From RGIG5952 sp045603485 (GTDB taxonomy: Bacteria > Verrucomicrobiota > Kiritimatiellia > RFP12 > JAAYLN01): a DNA stretch of 29,445 nucleotides. The notes below the pieces were generated by a model. It was not told where the DNA came from. It did not search any database and saw nothing but the letters and a program-made list of their open reading frames with translations. The translations under genes and the position numbers were made by a program. This document shows, piece after piece, positions 1 through 8,105 of this stretch. Within the stretch, counting starts at the first letter, position 1. The number at the start of each line of letters is the position of its first letter. Location of the stretch: assembly GCA_045603485.1 (NCBI GenBank), contig JAZUMF010000009.1:1-29445 (forward strand), in the 5' to 3' direction.

Positions 1-3
1 TTT

Positions 4-120
4 TTCCGGTGGCCATAGAGAGAAGGAAACACCCGTTCCCATTCCGAACACGGTAGTGAAGGGTCTCATCGGCGAGGGTACTGCGGGGGTTGCCCGTGGG
101 AGAGTAGCACGCTGCCGGAA
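4..120 (+). rRNA. rrf: 5S ribosomal RNA
   Basis: The sequence holds the conserved 5S core CCGAACACGGTAGTGAAG at about 45-62 and the 3' part with GGGAGAGTAGCACGCTGCCGG. The 5' TTCCGG (4-9) pairs with the 3' CCGGAA (115-120) as helix I. Length is about 117 nt, normal for bacteria. A rho-independent terminator follows at 141-165, so this is probably the last gene of an rRNA operon lying upstream of the window. The ends are set from the helix and may be off by one or two bases. Confidence 0.96.
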
Positions 121-140
121 TTTTTTTTATACTTTTATTT

Positions 141-165
141 AAACCGCCTCCTAGGCGGTTTTTTT
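141..165 (+). terminator. Rho-independent terminator of the rRNA operon
   Basis: A 9-bp perfect stem (AAACCGCCT 141-149 with AGGCGGTTT 153-161) has a 3-nt loop and runs into a T tract at 159-165. It lies 20 nt after the 5S gene. Confidence 0.93.
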
Positions 166-250
166 GTTTTTTGAGAGTTCGTAAATTATAAAAATTACTT
201 GTGTGACTTTTGATATTGGTTTCAATAAGGCGCCAATTACTATTGACATT

Positions 251-494
251 TTAAGGATTCCTGCTGCACTTTATATATTTAGAATATGCTTTGGAGTAAT
301 TCATTTATTAGTATAGCGGGATTTATATATTGCGTCAAGTCTAACAGTCTGTCACTTAAAAGTGATTGTTAAGGGTTCCTGCTGCACTTTATATATTATG
401 TAAATTAGAATATGCTTTGGAGTAATTCATTTATTAGTATAGCGGGATTTATATATTGCGTCAAGTCTAACAGTCTGTCACTTAAAAGTGATTG
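251..494. repeat. Tandem direct repeat of about 120 bp, two copies
   Basis: Copy 1 is 251-368 and copy 2 is 369-494. Both begin TTAAGG(A/G)TTCCTGCTGCAC and end in a small inverted repeat TCACTTAAAAGTGA. The copies are almost identical except for an 8-bp insertion in copy 2 (around 397-406) and one A/G change. The last 57 bp (308-364 and 434-490) recur as a diverged third copy at 14034-14089. No ORF is seen inside. The pair lies 150-390 bp upstream of a secreted beta-helix protein gene, so a regulatory role, a non-coding RNA or a mobile-element remnant are all possible. Nothing else was recognised between 166 and 250. Confidence 0.9.
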
Positions 495-517
495 TCGGGT
501 AACTGGATAAGGTTGTG

Positions 518-560
518 CGCAGTTTGTCAAATAGAAAGTACACCGAAGAGAGAAACTGCG
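518..560. promoter_or_regulatory. Inverted repeat upstream of the promoter at 576
   Basis: CGCAGTTT (518-525) is the exact reverse complement of AAACTGCG (553-560), with 27 nt between. It ends 15 bp before the -35 box. It could be a looped operator or a chance match. Confidence 0.3.
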
Positions 561-575
561 TGTGATAAGGGATTC

Positions 576-604
576 TTGACATGATTTTATTAAAATTGTA
601 AAAT
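576..604 (+). promoter_or_regulatory. Sigma70-type promoter for the beta-helix gene
   Basis: A perfect -35 TTGACA (576-581), a 17-bp spacer and a -10 TAAAAT (599-604). Transcription should start near 611. That rules out a TTG start at 610 and supports the ATG at 643. Confidence 0.8.
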
Positions 605-642
605 GAATTTTGATTTTTTTAAACTACTTTGGGAGTGTTTTT

Positions 643-2631
643 ATGCTGAAATATCTTTTCTGCATTTTATTTATCTGCACCACTGCTATGGGTGCTTCTA
701 TCTGGTATGCGTCTCCTAATGGAGAGGCTGATGCCGATTGCACTATCGATGCACCAGGTACGATTCAGGCTGCAATTGATAAGGCTGTTAATGGAACTTC
801 GTGGGACAATGGAGATACTGTGATTCTTCTTACGGGGACATATGATTTTTCTGATGCGGTTTATAGTGGAAAAAATTGCATAGAAATCCCTAAAAACAAG
901 AATTACCTTACTCTTAAATCACAAAGTGGTAATTTTGAGGATGTTATAATTAAAGGTCGCGGCAGTGAGGTTATAGTCAGTGACGATTTGCTTACCACGA
1001 ACGAACCCTTTTATTCGAGAGCACTTTGTTCCTCTTCAATAAGTCGCCTCTGCGGCTTAACGATTACAAATTTTTACAATAATGTGAATGGTACTGCAAT
1101 TTCCGGTACTTCTGGGTATTTGACTATTTATGACTGCTTTATAGCCGGTAATGTTGGAGTGCCGGGATCTGCCATCGGTACTTGTGCCAATCTTTATGGT
1201 TCTACCTTTAGCGGTAATTCTACGACTGCCAATGGTGGAGTGATTACTACGGGATATTCAACAATCATTTCAAATTGTCTTTTTATCGGGAATAGTGCCT
1301 ATATGGCGGGATGTATCGATGGTCTTTGCGGTACTTTGATTGATTGCGTTTTTTCTAATAATGTCGCGACTAAATATTCGGGCTGTCTGGATGCAAAATC
1401 TGCAAATACGATTGAGCGTTGCCTCTTTGTAAATAATCAATCAATAAATTCCATCGGTGTCGGTCGCTTTAATAATTCAACTATTACCAACTGTACTTTT
1501 TTGGGAAATAGCGCTAGTGGATGGGGTGTTGCACAATATGGGAAATTTTATGACTGCAGGTTTTTGAAAAATCAAGGCTCGGTTCACATCGGACCTATTT
1601 CTGTCGTAAAGGATTCTCTTTTTGAAGGTAATAGCGGTTACAGCGGGGGCGTGCAAGCTTCGTTGGTTTCTGGATGTATTTTTACAAATAATATGGCTAG
1701 CGGTAACGGCGGAGCCTCCGGTTCAGGTGGAAGAGGCAGTGTCTATACAAATTGTCTTTTTGTAAATAATTATGCAAAGGGAAACGGTGGTGCATTGACC
1801 GGCACTTATTATACTGTCTACGATTCCACATTTATTGGAAATGAGGCAGTAAGTCAAGGTGGTTGCATGTATGGCGAGGCTATGGCAATTCGTTGTAAAT
1901 TTATTGCAAATAAGGCCAATACCGGTGGTGTAGGTCTTCACGCTGATTTTAAGGATTGTCTCTTTTACGAAAATAGTGCAAAAGGTGCTTCAGGAGTTGC
2001 AAGTCAAAATACTTATACTACGGAAGGATGCGTCTTTATAAGAAATTCTGCCGGCAGTTCAGATGGCTGCATAACGCCTCGCTCGGCTTCTTCAAGGGTT
2101 GTCAATTCTGTATTTATCGAAAATGAAGCTCCTAAAAGTGCAATTGGTAACACTCCGTTGTTTAATTGTCTTGTTATCAGCAATAAATCTACTGTGGTCG
2201 ATTCAAACCGCGTAGGCTTACTGCAAAATTCTACTGCAAATAATTGCACATTTATCGGGAATTCTGTGGCTGGCAACGGTGTGATTAGCAGCCCTGCGAC
2301 GAATTGTCTTTTCTATGAGAACATTCCTTATGATATTTCGTCAAAGAATGTTAAGTATGGAAACTGCCTTTATGGTAGTGTTGCATCAGATACGGTTGAC
2401 CTTTCGACATCTATCAAGTCATCTAATCCGAGATTTAATTTCGGTAATAATCCAAAGCTTCCTTACTATTCTATCAGACGAGGCTCTCCTGCCCGCGATG
2501 CTGGGGCATGGCACGCATGGGCAACCAATGTGTTAGATATAGCGGGTAATCCTCGAATGAACGGAAATATAGATATAGGATGCTACGAATTTCTGCCACA
2601 TGGCTTGCAAACGATTTTTGAGATCCGTTAA
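643..2631 (+). CDS. Secreted right-handed beta-helix protein (choice-of-anchor Q type)
   Basis: A 662-residue exported protein. The start at 643 is chosen because it has GGGAG at 631-635, gives a clean signal peptide (MLKYLFCILFICTTAMGA) and lies about 32 nt after the predicted transcription start. The frame also opens at a TTG at 610, which has none of these. After the signal comes IWYASPNGEADADCTIDAPG, then a block resembling the sugar-helix opening of pectate-lyase folds (TIQAAIDKA...GDTVILLTGTY). The bulk is 15 or more degenerate repeats of the form 'C.F..N.A...GG', as in polymorphic outer-membrane proteins and right-handed parallel beta-helices. The C-terminus NPRMNGNIDIGCYEF matches the choice-of-anchor Q ending of such proteins. 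No catalytic lyase residues can be assigned. Role inferred: surface adhesin or glycan-interacting protein. It stands alone, with its own promoter and the tandem repeat upstream. Confidence 0.85.
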   Translation: MLKYLFCILFICTTAMGASIWYASPNGEADADCTIDAPGTIQAAIDKAVNGTSWDNGDTVILLTGTYDFSDAVYSGKNCIEIPKNKNYLTLKSQSGNFEDVIIKGRGSEVIVSDDLLTTNEPFYSRALCSSSISRLCGLTITNFYNNVNGTAISGTSGYLTIYDCFIAGNVGVPGSAIGTCANLYGSTFSGNSTTANGGVITTGYSTIISNCLFIGNSAYMAGCIDGLCGTLIDCVFSNNVATKYSGCLDAKSANTIERCLFVNNQSINSIGVGRFNNSTITNCTFLGNSASGWGVAQYGKFYDCRFLKNQGSVHIGPISVVKDSLFEGNSGYSGGVQASLVSGCIFTNNMASGNGGASGSGGRGSVYTNCLFVNNYAKGNGGALTGTYYTVYDSTFIGNEAVSQGGCMYGEAMAIRCKFIANKANTGGVGLHADFKDCLFYENSAKGASGVASQNTYTTEGCVFIRNSAGSSDGCITPRSASSRVVNSVFIENEAPKSAIGNTPLFNCLVISNKSTVVDSNRVGLLQNSTANNCTFIGNSVAGNGVISSPATNCLFYENIPYDISSKNVKYGNCLYGSVASDTVDLSTSIKSSNPRFNFGNNPKLPYYSIRRGSPARDAGAWHAWATNVLDIAGNPRMNGNIDIGCYEFLPHGLQTIFEIR

Positions 2632-2791
2632 AAATGTCGCCAGTGCCGTCAATTCAGGCTTGCTGCGGTACGATGCAGATGTCAAGAGTTGAATATTAGT
2701 TATAATAAGGCATTTTTGCTTGTAATAAAATACTCGATTTTAGCTGTCTTAAATATTGCCGCTTGTCTGATGCGTAGCTGGTGATGCTGTT

Positions 2792-2832
2792 AATGCGTAA
2801 GCATTTGGGCGTGGAGTCGTCATTGCATGACG
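2792..2832. other. Small hairpins in a convergent intergenic region
   Basis: The 2632-2843 gap lies between converging genes. It contains two small hairpins, AATGC/GCATT (about 2792-2805) and CGTCAT/ATGACG (2818-2832). Neither is followed by a T run on either strand, so they are not convincing terminators. No gene was seen. Confidence 0.3.
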
Positions 2833-2843
2833 GTGCAGTCGAG

Positions 2844-5048
2844 TTAATGCTCAAAGTGTAATTCGTTAAGCCCTGATGCCAATTCGAGTTTCTTATCTGC
2901 CCACTTGAATATGGCATTTACTCCTTTTGGAATAACGACCTTGAATGAAATGGCTTTAGCCGTTTGCTCCCAGCTTGTTTCGACCTGTCCGTAACGGGAG
3001 TTGTAATGGGCGGTGACTGAATTTAGAGATGTGGGTACAAGTGGTTTTATAACGAGCTTTGATTTTTCAATTCTGATGCCTGCAAGATACTTATAGAGAT
3101 TTGGCAGGATGGCGGAGAATTGAATGTATGATTTGGATTGCCTGGAGAATGCGTTTGCCTTCTTTAAGAGCGCATAAAGTTCATTAGGCAAATCGGCTTC
3201 TCCCAAGGCTCTGCAGGCGGCAATGAAGCCTAACTGCTCTTTCTCGACTTCTGCACTTTCCAGTGCGAATATTAGTTTGGATATGGACTGATTGTCATTG
3301 GAGAGTCCAAAGAGAAGCGTTATCGCTTGTTCAGTTATAGACCCGGAGCCATATATGCCATTGCCTTTATAAAAGGCTTGTTGGTACGATGCCTTTAATG
3401 TTTCTGCAATCGAATCGAAATATGCGGCATCATCGAGTTTTGAAATTTCCTTCGCGAGTTTGGTAAGGCTTGAGATCATACCATAGAAGAAGGCTGAGGA
3501 AACAAGTGGAGATTTTGCGCCTAGGTCACCTCCGGCAATTTGTGAATCTCCACCTCCGAATTCAACGAGATATGAATCGGGATCGCAAATGTTTTTAAGG
3601 TAATAGTCAAGTAGCTTGCGATAGCTTTGATAATGGTATTTGATATATTCAAGGTTGCCGTTAAAGGTATATTGAAGGAGCGGGATTAAGATGAATGCGG
3701 CGTCAAATGCGGGGCCGCCGTTTTCTACTGAAAAGCTTGCGGCTTTATTTGTGTGGAGGATATATGGCACAGCACCGGAGGGTGCCTGTTCTTCGAGGTA
3801 TGTCTGCAGAAAGAGTTTAAGAGGGTTATTGTCTGAATTGAACGAATAGAGAATCGCCTCAGCTGCAGTTAAGGCGCCACCGCTCCAGCAAAGCTTCTCT
3901 ATCGGATTGTTTGTCAGGGAACCGACTGAATTTGCGAGGAGGGCATCTGTCGCTTCGTCGGCAAGAGAATTGAGGAGCGGGTCTGATGATTTAAAGGACG
4001 CGGCAATGGGAGCATCGCAGTGTATTTCCGCGGCGTTGAGGCTTAGAATATTGGCGTTTCCTTCAACGGTCATTAAGATATATCTAAAGCCATGCCACGC
4101 AAAATCTGATATGCGTTCTTCTGTGACGGCTCCGCGTAAAAAGTGACGGTCGGTCTGGATTTCTTCTAGGATGGAAGCCTCTGCGCTTTTTATCGGCAAC
4201 CCGTTGTCGTTAACTTCAATCGCATATTTAAGGGTTACGAGTGCGCCGGCATCGCCTCTTACGCATAGCTTTGCTGCACCTGAGATGAGCTTGCCGAAGT
4301 CAAATAATGTAGCCTTGATTGCCTTTTTGCCAAGTCCTAGCGATTCAGCCTCTATCTCGTTGAGAAACAGGCTATTTTGTGCAATGGGAGCGTGAAGACC
4401 GGTAATACGGCATGGGGGATAATCGGCTTCGCGAAATTCACCCATCGGTATGTCGGCTATACGGGCTGTCGCCCAAGAGGAGTCGTTGTACCAAGCATCT
4501 TCCCAGCCGAGCAGCTCGCAGCGCCCGTCGTATGTCTCACCGCTATGGACTTGACTGTAGAGAAGGGGACCGCTTGCTGTGACGCGCCATTGGTTCGACT
4601 GTGTAGCCTCTAGAATTTTACCGGTTGCCGTAGAGTAAATCTCAGCCCAAATCTGAGTAGTGCCTTGATAGGGCACTACTTCAAATTTACGAGCTGATGA
4701 AACTCTGCAATTGTAGAAACCGCCGGAGGCGACGATTGAAATGGCGTTGCGCCCAGAATGAATCAATGAGCTGATGTCAAAGGTGCGATAGTAGACCGAG
4801 CGTGTGTAATCTGTGTGGACTGGCTCAAGCCTTATATCGCCTACGCGTTTACCGTTGATGTAGGCAAAGCAATAGCCAAGTCCCGAGAGTTTCAGTATTG
4901 CGCCTTTTGCCAACTCAGCCTTGTCAACCTCAAACTCATGGCGAAAGCAAACGGCGCCTGAATAAGGCTTGTGCTCGCGTCCAATGCACTCTTCGGGAAT
5001 CCAGCTTTTATCTTTAGGACAGCTTATCCATTCTGCGTGTAGGCTCAT
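2844..5048 (-). CDS. GH78-like alpha-L-rhamnosidase homologue with altered active site
   Basis: A 734-residue protein without signal peptide, so probably cytoplasmic. The N-terminal 220 residues match the beta-sandwich of bacterial alpha-L-rhamnosidases (EWISCPK..., VCFRHEFEV, YINGKRVGD, LEPVHTDYTRSVYYRTFDI). An (alpha/alpha)6-barrel region follows from about 350. The family signature D-C-P-x-R-E-x-x-G-W-x-G-D appears here as NNPIEKLCWSGG (380-391): E384 and W388 remain, but both acidic positions are Asn or Gly and one residue is missing. The later block with the catalytic base (GATT.WERW...H in relatives) is absent; the chain goes directly from YALLKKANAF to LYKYLAGI. Typical members have 850 residues or more. 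It is the last gene of the operon, 24 nt after the esterase, with no clear Shine-Dalgarno. It may be inactive on rhamnosides, bind glycans, or use a changed mechanism. The fold call is good; the activity is uncertain. Confidence 0.75.
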   Translation of the reverse strand: MSLHAEWISCPKDKSWIPEECIGREHKPYSGAVCFRHEFEVDKAELAKGAILKLSGLGYCFAYINGKRVGDIRLEPVHTDYTRSVYYRTFDISSLIHSGRNAISIVASGGFYNCRVSSARKFEVVPYQGTTQIWAEIYSTATGKILEATQSNQWRVTASGPLLYSQVHSGETYDGRCELLGWEDAWYNDSSWATARIADIPMGEFREADYPPCRITGLHAPIAQNSLFLNEIEAESLGLGKKAIKATLFDFGKLISGAAKLCVRGDAGALVTLKYAIEVNDNGLPIKSAEASILEEIQTDRHFLRGAVTEERISDFAWHGFRYILMTVEGNANILSLNAAEIHCDAPIAASFKSSDPLLNSLADEATDALLANSVGSLTNNPIEKLCWSGGALTAAEAILYSFNSDNNPLKLFLQTYLEEQAPSGAVPYILHTNKAASFSVENGGPAFDAAFILIPLLQYTFNGNLEYIKYHYQSYRKLLDYYLKNICDPDSYLVEFGGGDSQIAGGDLGAKSPLVSSAFFYGMISSLTKLAKEISKLDDAAYFDSIAETLKASYQQAFYKGNGIYGSGSITEQAITLLFGLSNDNQSISKLIFALESAEVEKEQLGFIAACRALGEADLPNELYALLKKANAFSRQSKSYIQFSAILPNLYKYLAGIRIEKSKLVIKPLVPTSLNSVTAHYNSRYGQVETSWEQTAKAISFKVVIPKGVNAIFKWADKKLELASGLNELHFEH

Positions 5049-5072
5049 AGTGTGGTTTAAGAGGCGTGTCTA

Positions 5073-6203
5073 TCACCACCAACGGGCGAGAATCCGCTCG
5101 ATTACGGGAGCTAATGAATGTGCATAACGATAGGCTCCCAAATCGGTGAAATGGGCTCCGTCGACGGTGCATTCATCAAAATCCGCACCGTAGAGATTAT
5201 ATCCGTCGACAAAGTAGAGATTGTCGTCTCCCTCTGAGCGCAGCTTCTTATTTACTGATGTATGAATATCGGTAAATCTTTCACGGTGATTGATGAAATT
5301 CCATGTAACGCATGGAGTCTCTTCAGGAGCGAAGGGATCGTATGCCTCCATAGATTTGGGCTGTGCGGAAACCGCAAGAATTGGAGTCTTGGGATAAGCC
5401 TCTCGAAGAATGCCGATAAATGGCTCCAGGTTTTTAGAGAGACGATCAGGCTGGGCGTTTGAATCGTAATCCAAAATAAACATAGCGGGCTCTTCGGGAA
5501 TCTCTGTCAGAAGCCTGGCAAGCTCCGGATCGCCTCTGCCATTGCCTGAGAAGCCATAGTTGTAAAATGGGCGATTTAAGAGGCGGCTGAGAATATTGGT
5601 ATAAAGCATGCCCGGACGAGAGACGCATCCACCCTGCGTAATGCTGGTGCCATAAACCACGACAGGACGATTATCGCTCCATGGAGTCGGTGCTTCGACC
5701 TTGGCTCCCTCAGTTAGACCGATGTCAACTCGCTGCACGCCGGAATAGAGAGGGAAATAGATGGTGAAGTCACGCATCTCCGCAGTGAGAGTTGAATAAA
5801 GAAGGCATGTATATTCATTATCCTTATAATTGAATTTTGTGCTTTGGGCAAAGACCTGGGTACGGCCGTTGCCCACATAGAGGTCAAAGCCCATACTGCC
5901 GATAAGAGTCATATGGCACATGCGGCAACCATCAACTACCGCATGGAGTTTGACCTCCTTCGCATTGGTACGAAAACGCAAGCAAGCACCTGTCGTGCAG
6001 GGAGCCAGAGATTTCACACCTTGATTAAAATCAAGATCTGCATCTGGGGCAAAGCGACCGAATGGGCCGCCAGGTTTACGGAACGGAAGACCTCTAAACT
6101 CGAAAAACGGCGAATCTACATTATAAATGTCATAACCATTCAAGGATTCGCAACTTGCAGCAAGATTTTTATCGATCTTGCCGATATCGTTTATTTCCGC
6201 CAT
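5073..6203 (-). CDS. SGNH/GDSL-family esterase
   Basis: A 376-residue cytoplasmic hydrolase. The start chosen is the ATG at 6203 (MAEIND); a GTG nine bases earlier is possible. The N-terminal half is a beta-rich domain common in two-domain SGNH carbohydrate esterases. The catalytic half shows block I VVVYGTSITQGG (Ser about 187), block II/III FSGNGRGDPE and block V VDGAHFTDLG with the Asp-x-x-His pair (about 348 and 351). No transmembrane segment or signal peptide is seen. The likely reaction is removal of acetyl or another acyl group from a sugar, in keeping with its place between an aldolase and a rhamnosidase homologue in one operon. The exact substrate cannot be read from the sequence. 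Confidence 0.82.
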   Translation of the reverse strand: MAEINDIGKIDKNLAASCESLNGYDIYNVDSPFFEFRGLPFRKPGGPFGRFAPDADLDFNQGVKSLAPCTTGACLRFRTNAKEVKLHAVVDGCRMCHMTLIGSMGFDLYVGNGRTQVFAQSTKFNYKDNEYTCLLYSTLTAEMRDFTIYFPLYSGVQRVDIGLTEGAKVEAPTPWSDNRPVVVYGTSITQGGCVSRPGMLYTNILSRLLNRPFYNYGFSGNGRGDPELARLLTEIPEEPAMFILDYDSNAQPDRLSKNLEPFIGILREAYPKTPILAVSAQPKSMEAYDPFAPEETPCVTWNFINHRERFTDIHTSVNKKLRSEGDDNLYFVDGYNLYGADFDECTVDGAHFTDLGAYRYAHSLAPVIERILARWW

Positions 6204-6263
6204 AAAAATCACTTCTTTACAAAATGAGTTGAAATGTCCGTTTGAAATTATGAATGCTGTTTA

Positions 6264-7097
6264 CTATTCACCGCGAAATACTCTGATTGCGCGAGCGGCA
6301 TCCTCTTCCATCGCCTTTGTCGCCGCATCAGAAAGTATGTGGAAGAATGTGACATCTTCATTGGCGAGCTTCTCCTGAACGGCATTTTTCCCGGCGCGTG
6401 ACATATAAGAGTAGTAGTTAATCTTTCGTATGCCGCAAGAGATTGCCTTGCGGTAATCCTCGGGGCTTACGCCGCTACCTCCGTGCATAACGAGTGGAAG
6501 GCCTGTAAGCTCGCGAATCTTTGCAATACGCTCAAAGTCCAGCTTGGGCTTTTCCTTGTAGATGCCATGTGCCGTACCAAACGAGGCCGCCAATGCGTCA
6601 ATGCCTGTATCCAGTACAAACTTTTTAGCAAGCTCAGGGTCGGTGTAAACCGCCGCTCCTCCTTCGCCGCCGCCCTCGCGTTGGGCAAGTGAACCTATCT
6701 CGGCTTCAACCTGTACTCCGCGCTCATGGGCGTATGCGACAACCTCTCTGGTGCCAGCGACATTGTCCTCGTAGCTTAAAAGCGAGCCGTCAAACATCGC
6801 AGCGTTAAAGCCCAAATCAATTGCACGCTTGACATATTCAACGGTTTCGCCGTGGTCTAAAAATACGGCGACGGGTACCTTTGCACGCTCGGCGGCCCAT
6901 ACCATCAAGGGGCCGATCATATCAAGCGGAGCCTCTGGCTCATGAAGCTGAGCGTGGCTGATAATCAATGGAGTGCCGAGCTTCTCGGCCGCTCCGATAA
7001 CGGCATTTATGCACTCAAGAGCGGGTGTGTTAAAGGCGCCGACGGCGCATTTATGGCTTTCGGCCCATGCGAGCACTTCATTTAAGCTTGCCTTCAT
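6264..7097 (-). CDS. Class II fructose-bisphosphate-aldolase-family protein
   Basis: A 277-residue Zn-dependent ketose-phosphate aldolase of the FbaA/GatY/KbaY type, full length. Visible landmarks: GAFNTPALECINAV near the N-terminus, the LDHG pair (Asp81, His82), EAEIG (131-135), a GTAHGIY metal-ligand His (about 177) and MHGGSG (His205, phosphate-binding Gly-Gly-Ser). The usual downstream phosphate-binding motif NV.T is replaced by NYYSY. It probably cleaves the phosphorylated ketose made by the FGGY kinase of the same operon into DHAP and an aldehyde. AAGGA lies just upstream as ribosome-binding site, and the gene starts 17 nt after the DUF4432 gene. GatY, FbaA and KbaY specificity cannot be told apart here. 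Confidence 0.9.
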   Translation of the reverse strand: MKASLNEVLAWAESHKCAVGAFNTPALECINAVIGAAEKLGTPLIISHAQLHEPEAPLDMIGPLMVWAAERAKVPVAVFLDHGETVEYVKRAIDLGFNAAMFDGSLLSYEDNVAGTREVVAYAHERGVQVEAEIGSLAQREGGGEGGAAVYTDPELAKKFVLDTGIDALAASFGTAHGIYKEKPKLDFERIAKIRELTGLPLVMHGGSGVSPEDYRKAISCGIRKINYYSYMSRAGKNAVQEKLANEDVTFFHILSDAATKAMEEDAARAIRVFRGE

Positions 7098-7114
7098 AGA
7101 AAAATTCCTTTGTA

Positions 7115-8014
7115 TTAGATGTTTTCAACTTTAATGGACAGTTTATTGACAACTTTAGCCCCTGGCTTGAGTATTGAATATGTGAGCTCGTCATCAAGCC
7201 AGCTGGAACAGGGCTCAAGCCCAATCACATAATCACCGCTTGCGCGAGACTTCCATTCAACAAACTTTTTGTAGTTTGAGGTGACTTCAATGCGCTTGCC
7301 TAACTTAGTGTTTTTAAGTGAAAGCTTGCCATCGTCGGTAAGATGGAAATAACAGGTTTCGTCAATGCCGTCCTCAGGAGCCTCCATTTCAAGCATCTTC
7401 TTCATCTGTTTGGCAGCCCAGTCTGTACGCGGCATGGACTGGTCTATCTGACCTTCAATCTCCGCTCCCTCATCAACCAGAGGATAACCGACATTGACAT
7501 GATAAAGCATGCAATATTTCTCGTTGCGGAATCCTTCGTTGCGAATGGTGTCCGAGAGTGTAATCTCGTCGGAGCCGGCCTTCGTCTCAATTATGCGTGT
7601 CACAATGAGATTCTCGCCGAAGAGTGCTGTGACGGCAATTTCGCCAACGATGCGAACGCCGTTTTCATCAGCCTTACACTCAATTATTTCGGCAGGGATT
7701 GAATGGAAGCGACCGTGAAGCGGATGGCCCTCAACGCCTCCGATAGCATCTAAGCCGCAAGTATAGAGCATCCCGGCAGGGAAGTTGTGCATAAAGCCTG
7801 AGTCTGTCGTGCAATATCCGTTTTTAGAGACAAAGCCGATATTCATCCCCTCATGCCAAAGGTAAAGAATGTCAAGGGCATTAGATTCGGTCAAAACAAA
7901 ATTAAGTCTGCCATTCGAAACCGTAATAATTCGCGCACCGTTTGCGCGACCATCGGTAATCTGAGAACGGATTGCAGTACAGACCTGTGAAGGATTCCCA
8001 ATTTTTTTATTCAT
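7115..8014 (-). CDS. DUF4432 / aldose-1-epimerase-like protein
   Basis: A 299-residue protein of the galactose-mutarotase-like fold, DUF4432 branch. Seen: WHEGMNIGF (53-61), the signature TCGLDAIGG...HPLHGRFHSIPAE (85-109), MLYHVNVGYPLVDEGAEI in the middle and GLEPCSSW near the C-terminus. Likely role: anomeric interconversion of the sugar before or during isomerisation, since it sits between kinase and aldolase. The start (ATG at 8014) has AGGAG nine bases upstream. That ribosome-binding site lies inside the 26-bp duplicated segment described at 8020-8105. No signal peptide. Confidence 0.85.
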   Translation of the reverse strand: MNKKIGNPSQVCTAIRSQITDGRANGARIITVSNGRLNFVLTESNALDILYLWHEGMNIGFVSKNGYCTTDSGFMHNFPAGMLYTCGLDAIGGVEGHPLHGRFHSIPAEIIECKADENGVRIVGEIAVTALFGENLIVTRIIETKAGSDEITLSDTIRNEGFRNEKYCMLYHVNVGYPLVDEGAEIEGQIDQSMPRTDWAAKQMKKMLEMEAPEDGIDETCYFHLTDDGKLSLKNTKLGKRIEVTSNYKKFVEWKSRASGDYVIGLEPCSSWLDDELTYSILKPGAKVVNKLSIKVENI

Positions 8015-8019
8015 CGATT

Positions 8020-8105
8020 TTACACTCCTACATTAGGGGGCGCACGTAATAGGTTAGAGGTAATAGGTAATAGGTAATATTACACTCCTACATTAGGGGA
8101 CGCAC
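8020..8105. repeat. 26-bp direct repeat flanking a TATTACC heptamer array
   Basis: 8020-8045 and 8080-8105 are the same 26-bp sequence with one mismatch. Between them (8046-8079) the minus strand reads TATTACC three times, then TCTAACC, then TATTAC, about five heptamers. On the minus strand each 26-bp copy holds the last codons and TAG stop of the kinase and an AGGAG ribosome-binding site. The upstream copy ends the kinase; the downstream copy serves the DUF4432 gene. The arrangement looks like an insertion with duplication of the target. Confidence 0.93.

Noticed and set aside
251..494. CRISPR array
   Set aside because: Only two units of about 120 bp with no short repeat/spacer alternation and no cas genes.
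610..642. N-terminal extension of the beta-helix protein beginning at a TTG codon at 610
   Set aside because: It starts at the predicted transcription start, lacks a ribosome-binding site, and would bury the signal peptide. The ATG at 643 with GGGAG is better.
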